Assembly (NCBI GenBank): GCA_029338615.1
Contig: JAQYAS010000147.1
Coordinates: forward strand, 1-58,987
Reading direction: 5' to 3'
DNA: 58,987 bases
Origin: Clostridiales bacterium
GTDB taxonomy: Bacteria > Bacillota > Clostridia > Lachnospirales > Lachnospiraceae
The notes below the pieces were generated by a model, which ran no database searches, was not told the DNA's origin, and worked only from the letters and a program-made list of their open reading frames with translations. Of this stretch, positions 53,129-58,987 are shown one piece after another (position 1 is the stretch's first letter; each line of letters opens with the position of its first letter). A program made the translations under genes and the position numbers.

Positions 53129-54205
53129 TTATCTGTCACCAAATGATATTCCAAGTGTTCTTGCCTCACTGATAATATCATCATCAGGAGATACATACTT
53201 GAGTTTTCCGGCGCTTTCAGAAAGTGGAATAGCTGTAACCTTGTTGTCAAGGAGTACCACAAGCTTACCAAAATCTTTAGCCTTTATGAGCTCAGCAGCC
53301 TTTGCTCCAAATCTTGATGATATAACTCTGTCATACGCATCAGGGCTTCCACCTCTCTGTGTATGTCCCGGAATGGCAATTCTGATATCCTGTGTTGTAT
53401 ATGCTTTCAGCTTATCTGCAAGTTCATATGCAACTGATGGATATGGATTATTTGCAATGACTTCTTTTCTCTTCTTCTTTGGAAGTTCTGCAACATCCTT
53501 AGGTATTGCACCCTCGGCCACTGCTAGTATCGTAAATCCCTTGTTGTCCTTTGTTCTCTTATCTATTGCCTTATATACTTTATCAATATCATATGGAATC
53601 TCAGGAAGAAGTATCACATCTGCACCACCAGCAATACCTGCATGAAGAGTTATCCAGCCAACCTTATGTCCCATTATCTCTACAATAAATATTCTGTTGT
53701 GAGATGCAGCAGTTGTATGGATACAATCAATTGTCTGTGTTGCTATATCTACAGCACTCTGGAAACCAAATGTCATATCAGTTCCCCACAGATCATTATC
53801 TATCGTCTTTGGAAGACCTATGACATTCAGTCCCTCCTGGCTGAGAAGGTTTGCCGTTTTCTGTGATCCGTTGCCACCAAGTACGCACAGACAATCCAGT
53901 TTCAGCTTCTTGTATGTCTCTTTCATGGACTTCACCTTATCAAGGCCATCTTCTGTCGGCTCACCCATGAGCTTGAATGGCTGTCTTGAGCTTCCAAGTA
54001 TTGTTCCGCCTTTGTTGATTATTCCCGAAAAATCAGCCGGCTTCATCTTTACATAATTAGCCCTCATAAGCCCCTTATAGCCCTCAAGAAATCCATAGAT
54101 CTCAACTTCGTCAAACAATTCATACAGACCCTTTGCTATGCCACGCATAGTCGCATTTAATGCCTGACAATCGCCGCCACTTGTTAAAAAACCTACTCTT
54201 AACAT
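53129..54205 (-). CDS. pfkA: 6-phosphofructokinase with mixed ATP/PPi signature
   Basis: The protein has 358 residues. TSGGDCQALNATMRGI, GGTILGSSRQPF, the phosphoryl-donor loop GGNGSQKTA (110-118), the catalytic PKTIDND (132-138) and IPGHTQRGGSPDAYDR are all present. In ATP-dependent enzymes the equivalents are GGDGS and PGTIDND, while PPi-dependent enzymes have GGDDS and PKTIDND. This protein combines the ATP-type glycine with the PPi-type lysine, as reported for group III enzymes, so its donor cannot be assigned by sequence. It catalyses the committed step of glycolysis. It ends the recR-ybaB-dnaX side of the block, 70 bases after recR. Confidence 0.95.
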   Translation of the reverse strand: MLRVGFLTSGGDCQALNATMRGIAKGLYELFDEVEIYGFLEGYKGLMRANYVKMKPADFSGIINKGGTILGSSRQPFKLMGEPTEDGLDKVKSMKETYKKLKLDCLCVLGGNGSQKTANLLSQEGLNVIGLPKTIDNDLWGTDMTFGFQSAVDIATQTIDCIHTTAASHNRIFIVEIMGHKVGWITLHAGIAGGADVILLPEIPYDIDKVYKAIDKRTKDNKGFTILAVAEGAIPKDVAELPKKKRKEVIANNPYPSVAYELADKLKAYTTQDIRIAIPGHTQRGGSPDAYDRVISSRFGAKAAELIKAKDFGKLVVLLDNKVTAIPLSESAGKLKYVSPDDDIISEARTLGISFGDR

Positions 54206-54275
54206 ACCTGCACCTCTTTCTCTTTATTTTGATATATGTACATTGCTATTGTGTAAACAACTTCTCTTCATATCG

Positions 54276-54875
54276 CTACAGATACACTCTTCCCTCCAAT
54301 GCCCGAAGCAGTGTCACCTCATCTATGCACTCCAGATCTCCTCCAACCGGAACCCCACTGGCTATCCTGCTAACCTTTATGCCGGCCGGCTTCACCAATT
54401 TGGATATATACATTGCCGTAGCTTCCCCTTCCGGACCTGAACCGGTTGCTATGATCAGTTCCTCCACATCTTCCGTCTGAAGTCTCTTCATAAGCTCGGA
54501 TATCCTGATATCCGCAGGGCCTATACCCAACGCAGGATTTATAACTCCGTGCAATACATGGTATACTCCGTCAAACTGACCCGTTCTCTCATATGCTGCC
54601 AGATCTCTTGATGTCTCCACGACCATGATCAGTTTGTGATTTCTGTTCTGTGAGCTGCATATAGGACATACTTCCCTATCTGTTATAGTGTAACAGCTGC
54701 TGCAGTACTTTATATTTTTTTTTGCATTTACGATGGAATCAGCCAGTGCAAATGCCCTCTCCTCCGGCATACTTATAATATGGAATGCCAGTCTCTGTGC
54801 TGTCTTTGATCCGATTCCCGGGAGTCTTCCCAGCTCCTCGATCAGCCTGTTTACTTCTCCTCCGTATACTTCCAT
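54276..54875 (-). CDS. recR: Recombination mediator RecR
   Basis: The protein has 199 residues, the normal length. The helix-hairpin-helix [20 protein letters not shown], a C4 zinc finger (CSSC and CPICS), and a Toprim domain ([34 protein letters not shown]) are all in order. With RecO and RecF it loads RecA on gapped DNA. The start overlaps the ybaB stop by one base (TAATG). Confidence 0.98.
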   Translation of the reverse strand: MEVYGGEVNRLIEELGRLPGIGSKTAQRLAFHIISMPEERAFALADSIVNAKKNIKYCSSCYTITDREVCPICSSQNRNHKLIMVVETSRDLAAYERTGQFDGVYHVLHGVINPALGIGPADIRISELMKRLQTEDVEELIIATGSGPEGEATAMYISKLVKPAGIKVSRIASGVPVGGDLECIDEVTLLRALEGRVYL

Positions 54876-55225
54876 TAGAATGGTAATCCTCCAAGGCCCA
54901 TACCACCTGATATCTTACCCATACTCTCATTGTAATCTTTGTCCTGTTCCCTGAGAGCTTCATTGACAGCGGATATTATAAGATCCTCCAGAGTCTCTAT
55001 ATCATCAGGATCCACAACCTCTGGATCTATCTTTATTTCCATAAGTTCTTTTTTACCAGATACCTTTGCAGTTACAACTCCTCCACCTACTGAGGACTCA
55101 TATATCTTATCCTCCAACGTCTTTGTTGTCTCCTCCATCTGTTTCTGCATCTTCTGTGCCTGCTTCATCAGATTATTCATATTGCCAGGCATCATACCTC
55201 CTGGAAATCCACCTCTCTTAGCCAT
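54875..55225 (-). CDS. ybaB: YbaB/EbfC-family nucleoid-associated protein
   Basis: The protein has 116 residues. The middle coiled-coil region and [20 protein letters not shown], followed by [20 protein letters not shown], are the YbaB signature. It begins with a Gly/Met-rich stretch ([20 protein letters not shown]) and ends [10 protein letters not shown], the usual low-complexity tails of this small DNA-binding dimer. The place between dnaX and recR is the classic one. Confidence 0.97.
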   Translation of the reverse strand: MAKRGGFPGGMMPGNMNNLMKQAQKMQKQMEETTKTLEDKIYESSVGGGVVTAKVSGKKELMEIKIDPEVVDPDDIETLEDLIISAVNEALREQDKDYNESMGKISGGMGLGGLPF

Positions 55226-55257
55226 TGTTATTATCCTCCTTAAATTTGGTCTGATAT

Positions 55258-56916
55258 CTATTTTCTCTCAATATTTGAGAACTTTATAAGGTTGAGTACA
55301 TTCGTCTCCTCAAGTCTTCCATTATCCCTGTGAGAATTACGTGTGCACAATATTTCAAAATCTATAGACTTACCCAGATATTCTTCTATCACACTCTTAA
55401 CATGATCTGCATTTTCCGCCTTATCAAAATATAGCTTCGGAAGGTCGTCATCGGTAAGTGGTATCATCAGTATAAGTTTTCTGTGATCATCAGCCAATAT
55501 CAGTTTTGCTCTGCTGGCCGGATCACTGTCATTTCGCTCCAGGTACCTTCGTGCCGGACTTGATAACTGCCCCAGTATCTCATTCCAGTTCTCAGCCGCC
55601 TTCTGAAGATCCTCATATTCAGCCTGCGGCAGTTCTCTCTGCAGCTTCTGCTGATAGGCCTTTATCTTCTCCTGGCTTACGGCTCCTTCATCACCAGGAA
55701 CACCTGTCTCTGTATTGCCAGTGGCAGTCTGGACCACATTTACATTTATGCCATTTTTCTCCAAGGTATCCAGCTTCTGTTCAAGAATCCTCATTCTTTC
55801 CACTATACTGGTCATATCTGTTTCCATCTGTGGACGGCACAGCTTTATAACAGCCATCTCCAAAACTATCCGCTTCTGAGTTGAATACTTTATTCTGGCA
55901 GATGTATCAGAAAATACATTAATATATCTTATGATCGTATTCTCATCCAGCCTTGTGGATATCTCTGTTATACGTAACAGATTCTCCTTCGTCATATCCA
56001 GCCTTTCACCCTCTGATGATGACAGCTTGACTACCAGAATATTCCTGAGGAACCATGTGAACTCATTTACGAACCTGCTTAGTTCTCGTCCCTGCCACAC
56101 AACCTCATCTATTATATCTATTGCACCTTCAACATCCATGTTCAGCACATTATCCAATAATCTGGCAAATGTGTCTATATCCACAGCTCCTATTGTCTCA
56201 AGTACATTATCATATGTCAATTTTTTTCCAAGATTAAATGCGACACACTGATCCAATATAGACAGCGCATCTCTCATTGAACCATCACCGGACTTCGCAA
56301 TATAATCAATTGCTTTTCTGTCCGCCTCAAGATTTTCCCTCTCCATCAGTTCTGCCAGTCTGTCTGATATGATCTCCACAGGAATTCTCCTGAAATCATA
56401 CTTCTGACATCTTGACGATATAGTTATCGGAATCTTGTGTGATTCAGTGGTTGCCAATATAAATATAACGTACGATGGCGGTTCTTCCAGAGTCTTGAGC
56501 AGTGCATTAAATGCGCCTGGAGACAACATATGGACCTCATCTATGATATATACCTTGTACTTTCCCTCTGTCGGTGGATATGCAACCTCTTCTCTGATCT
56601 GTCGTATATTATCTACACCATTATTGGATGCAGCATCGATCTCTATGACATTGAGTGATGAACCATCTGCTATAGCTCTGCAGCTGGCGCATTCGTTGCA
56701 TGGGCTTCCATCAACCGGATGTTCGCAATTACACGCCTTTGCAAATATTTTGGCAATAGACGTCTTACCTGTTCCCCTTGTTCCACAAAATAAAAAGGCA
56801 TGACCCAGTCTATCATTCTTAATCTGATTCCTAAGAGTGGTAACTATATGATCCTGCCCCTTCACTTCGTCAAAAGTATCCGGTCTCCACTTTCTATATA
56901 ACGCCACATACGACAT
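55258..56916 (-). CDS. dnaX: DNA polymerase III subunit gamma/tau
   Basis: The protein has 552 residues. AAA+ domain: [20 protein letters not shown] (Walker A), a zinc module ([18 protein letters not shown]), [20 protein letters not shown] (Walker B), [20 protein letters not shown] with the sensor/arginine-finger SRC. The clamp-loader collar domain covers about residues 215-370, and a tau-like C-terminal part extends to the end. No obvious programmed frameshift heptamer was noticed. It is the first gene of dnaX-ybaB-recR. Confidence 0.97.
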   Translation of the reverse strand: MSYVALYRKWRPDTFDEVKGQDHIVTTLRNQIKNDRLGHAFLFCGTRGTGKTSIAKIFAKACNCEHPVDGSPCNECASCRAIADGSSLNVIEIDAASNNGVDNIRQIREEVAYPPTEGKYKVYIIDEVHMLSPGAFNALLKTLEEPPSYVIFILATTESHKIPITISSRCQKYDFRRIPVEIISDRLAELMERENLEADRKAIDYIAKSGDGSMRDALSILDQCVAFNLGKKLTYDNVLETIGAVDIDTFARLLDNVLNMDVEGAIDIIDEVVWQGRELSRFVNEFTWFLRNILVVKLSSSEGERLDMTKENLLRITEISTRLDENTIIRYINVFSDTSARIKYSTQKRIVLEMAVIKLCRPQMETDMTSIVERMRILEQKLDTLEKNGINVNVVQTATGNTETGVPGDEGAVSQEKIKAYQQKLQRELPQAEYEDLQKAAENWNEILGQLSSPARRYLERNDSDPASRAKLILADDHRKLILMIPLTDDDLPKLYFDKAENADHVKSVIEEYLGKSIDFEILCTRNSHRDNGRLEETNVLNLIKFSNIERK

Positions 56917-57031
56917 GTCATTCCCTACCTTCTATCTCATTATCACGATTCTTATTATATCTGAATTTACACTTTATATCAATGAGATAAGCAATAAATA
57001 TGACCGTTGCCATATTGACAGATTGATTATT

Positions 57032-58327
57032 TTATTCAAACTGTACTACATATTCACAATTACCAATTCTCACCACATCACCGCTCTTTATCTTCCATTT
57101 TCTCCTTTGAGGAAGTTTCATTCCATTAACATATGTACCATTTGTGGAATCCATATCCTCAATATATATTTCTTCATTTTCTCCATGAACAAGCAGATGG
57201 TTTCTGCTTACATTTCTGTCAACAACCAGCATGTCAACAGTACACTTGTCCCTTCCTATTATTTTATCCCTGTCTGTAAGATTGAGCGTATTTGTTCCAT
57301 CCTGTCCTATAAACTGTACCAGTAAATCTTTTTCTGCTTCTATGTTCTCCGTCATTGCCAGTACGCTGGTAATTCCCGCAGTATCATTTAAAATATCTGT
57401 GTGACATTCCTGTTGTTGAACAGATCTCTCCACGCTATTCACCGTAATATCATCCAGTCGCCCGTCCTCTTCAAGTTCCTTTTTTCTATATTCAATCCAT
57501 ACAAATATCTCAACTGCCAATGCCGCCACCGCAGCCATTACCCATCTGTCGTCTATAACTATTGTCTTCACAACATATCCAGCCATCAGCATAACCGTGA
57601 TAACCGTCAATGTCACACACAATGCCGCCAGCACAAGTACAGACATTCTTATCTTCTTTTTTGCAGCGATACCTTCAACAACCTCCACAGTCTTTTCCGG
57701 CTCAATTGTTTCTCCAAACACTTCATCAAGCACCATCTGATTCCGCTGAGATCTTACAATTCTATCATCATTCTTTTCACTGCTCTTATGGATAATGCGC
57801 TTTACATCATCGCAAAGTTTCTTTATATCAAAATTCTCCGCAGACACAAGTTCATATATATTGTACATATCATCCAGCAGATCAGTCGCCTTATGATCCA
57901 CAATCTTAAGCAGATCCGACACAAGATCTCTGATCTGCTCCTTAATACACTTCTCATGTCCAAATGAGTATATAAAATATATATCCCTTTGGTCCGCAAC
58001 AAATATATTATTTAATTCCAGCAAAAGATTATCAGGGGAAAGCATGTAATCCCCACACTCCATCACAACGTTACACATCTTATCCAAAAGATTAAATATT
58101 TCCCTGGCATCAATTTCACGATCTATACACCATTCACGGAAAGATAACATTCCGTTTATTCTTATATATTCCAGCATCCTTCCATCAATCACCCGGATAT
58201 CTGGTCTTATTATTCCTTTTATATCATTATTTCGAAGCATCGCAAGCTCATATGAATCTGTATAGATCATCTCCGACTCAATGACCAGGAATGTATCTAT
58301 CCCTTCATTCTGCCGATAACTCACCAA
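57032..58327 (-). CDS. FHA-domain membrane protein, DUF6382-like N-terminus, Tad-type locus
   Basis: The protein has 431 residues. An N-terminal 190-residue domain (GIDTFLVIESEMIYTDSYEL, followed by RNNDIKGIIRPDIRVID, LSFREWCIDREIDAREIFNL, NLLLELNNIFVADQRDIYFI) matches what is catalogued as DUF6382 in Clostridia. Two adjacent membrane helices (MSVLVLAALCVTLTVITVML, VMAAVAALAVEIFVWIEY) follow. The C-terminal FHA domain has IIGRDKCTVDML, VSRNHLLVHG and DMDSTNGTYVNGMKL, which bind phosphothreonine. Such proteins sit at Tad/Flp pilus loci in Lachnospiraceae; the next gene upstream is TadE-like and overlaps it by 23 bases. The role in assembly is inferred. Confidence 0.85.
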   Translation of the reverse strand: MVSYRQNEGIDTFLVIESEMIYTDSYELAMLRNNDIKGIIRPDIRVIDGRMLEYIRINGMLSFREWCIDREIDAREIFNLLDKMCNVVMECGDYMLSPDNLLLELNNIFVADQRDIYFIYSFGHEKCIKEQIRDLVSDLLKIVDHKATDLLDDMYNIYELVSAENFDIKKLCDDVKRIIHKSSEKNDDRIVRSQRNQMVLDEVFGETIEPEKTVEVVEGIAAKKKIRMSVLVLAALCVTLTVITVMLMAGYVVKTIVIDDRWVMAAVAALAVEIFVWIEYRKKELEEDGRLDDITVNSVERSVQQQECHTDILNDTAGITSVLAMTENIEAEKDLLVQFIGQDGTNTLNLTDRDKIIGRDKCTVDMLVVDRNVSRNHLLVHGENEEIYIEDMDSTNGTYVNGMKLPQRRKWKIKSGDVVRIGNCEYVVQFE

Positions 58328-58793
58328 TTCTCTGCCACCTCCTAAGATTTCCGGATGTATCCCTTATCTCTCTGTCCACAACAACAGATTTTCTGCTTTT
58401 CCCACCCTGAAGCAGCAATTGTCCACCAGGCACATCAACATCATATTCCACGCCCATAGTCAACCGTCCATTTGCAGCCCCTCCAAACAGATTGCTTATG
58501 ATACCGCTGTCATTCCATTTTACATCTGTCTGTATACCACCCGCATATGGAACAGTCTCCATTGCCGTCATAAATTCACTCTCCATAGCTGCGCAGTCAT
58601 AATCCCCATATCCGGAAATATTATACTCATATGAATTGTACAAAGTTAAATAAGCATTACCCGTAATTATGCTTTCATCCACCATAATGATCATAATATT
58701 AATGATAAAGAATATTACACACACAAGCAGCGGCGCAATTATACATATTTCCACAACAGCAGATCCATTATTATCCATCTCCCTGCTACCCAT
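58305..58793 (-). CDS. TadE-like pseudopilin
   Basis: The protein has 162 residues from the ATG at 58793, with AGAGG nine bases upstream. The N-terminus MDNNGSAVVEICIIAPLLVC is the TadE signature: a short basic/polar lead with G-S-x-x-V/T-E, then one hydrophobic helix (residues about 12-38). The conserved Glu after the cleavage position fits prepilin-type processing by a TadV-like peptidase. The outside part has IISNLFGGAANGRLTMGVEY. It overlaps the FHA gene by 23 bases and follows the CxxC protein by 12 bases. Confidence 0.82.
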   Translation of the reverse strand: MGSREMDNNGSAVVEICIIAPLLVCVIFFIINIMIIMVDESIITGNAYLTLYNSYEYNISGYGDYDCAAMESEFMTAMETVPYAGGIQTDVKWNDSGIISNLFGGAANGRLTMGVEYDVDVPGGQLLLQGGKSRKSVVVDREIRDTSGNLRRWQRIGELSAE

Positions 58794-58805
58794 AGTTACC
58801 AACCT

Positions 58806-58987
58806 CTATTTTCCACATTTCGAACACGGTCTAAGTTCCGGATGTTCCTCTTTCATTACCCTGTACACTGTTCTTTTCAACCCTGAACAATTAAGTGAAC
58901 AGTGATATCTGTCGCCCTGAGAAGTTACATACAATATACCTGTGGACATGTATTTCCTACACAGTCTGCACGGTGACAGTCCAGTTT
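58806..58987 (-). CDS. C-terminal part of a CxxC protein of the Tad-type locus (cut by window edge)
   Basis: Sixty codons run from the right edge to a TAG at 58806-58808. The sequence has CRLCRKY, then YVTSQGDRYHCSLNCSGLKR, ending CSKCGK. The pattern yvT..G.rYH.sl.CsgLk, followed by a final CxxCG, is typical of the tail of secreted proteins at Lachnospiraceae Tad loci; two CxxC pairs could bind zinc. The N-terminal part is not in the window. Confidence 0.75.
   Translation of the reverse strand, partial: TGLSPCRLCRKYMSTGILYVTSQGDRYHCSLNCSGLKRTVYRVMKEEHPELRPCSKCGK

Overview
The window looks like chromosome from a low-to-mid GC Gram-positive anaerobe of the Clostridia, most likely Lachnospiraceae (Coprococcus-like). 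This is inferred from a bacterial V-type ATPase operon, a T-box in front of valS, a dnaX-ybaB-recR cluster, a MecA-type adaptor, a DUF1858/ferredoxin pair, a TraX-like membrane protein, a large DUF5717/DUF5716-type gene pair and a Tad-pilus-like edge. No rRNA, tRNA, CRISPR array or intact insertion sequence was seen.

Layout. 1-3.3 kb is an accessory, partly decayed stretch: a cut-off HPr-kinase-like gene, a short LytTR regulator joined to an out-of-frame membrane tail, eroded AbrB-like and unknown genes, a RelB/ParE-type toxin-antitoxin pair with a palindromic promoter operator, and an SMI1/KNR4-like remnant. 3.3-8.8 kb is a leftward operon of RNA methylation and nucleotide housekeeping genes (THUMP methyltransferase, membrane-anchored papain-like protease, XTP pyrophosphatase, YfcE phosphoesterase, RlmD-like methyltransferase). 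8.8-13.7 kb carries a rhodanese protein, a GH3 hexosaminidase and valS with its T-box. 13.7-19.9 kb is a three-gene cluster (TPR-like protein, Hsp70/actin-fold ATPase with an acidic tail, 1187-residue protein) of unknown function. 20-21.8 kb is a rightward pair: a HisC/CobD-like aminotransferase and a phosphoribosyltransferase-like protein with an altered PRPP loop.

21.9-27.3 kb holds a polyamine-type ABC operon potABCD preceded by a long leader that can fold into a tightly packed three-way junction. 27.2-30.4 kb holds a 26-residue membrane peptide, an unknown membrane protein, an M20 amidohydrolase and a TraX-family protein. 30.6-34.7 kb is a fructoside utilisation module: a GH32 hydrolase, a 37-codon lipoprotein remnant just before it, a divergent LacI regulator with three AACCGGTT operators, and a secreted PPC/Fn3-like protein. 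34.8-44 kb is the V-ATPase operon (order G/H-I-K-E-C-F-A-B-D), whose proteolipid carries the residues of the Na+-type site; two related palindromic elements in opposite orientation sit inside this operon.

44.3-49.8 kb has rpiB, threonylcarbamoyl-AMP synthase, a CwlD-like amidase, a MecA-like adaptor with an acidic linker, a CpsB-like protein that has lost most metal ligands, a DUF1858 protein and a 56-residue 2[4Fe-4S] ferredoxin. 49.8-58.9 kb has a large extracytoplasmic protein ending in a degenerate C39-like domain with an 186-residue partner, a phosphofructokinase with mixed ATP/PPi signature residues, recR-ybaB-dnaX, and the end of a Tad-like locus (FHA protein, TadE-like pseudopilin, a cut-off CxxC protein).

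The strongest candidates for something undescribed are the Hsp70-fold/1187-residue/TPR cluster, the CpsB-like pseudoenzyme, the structured pot leader and the palindromic elements of the V-ATPase operon.
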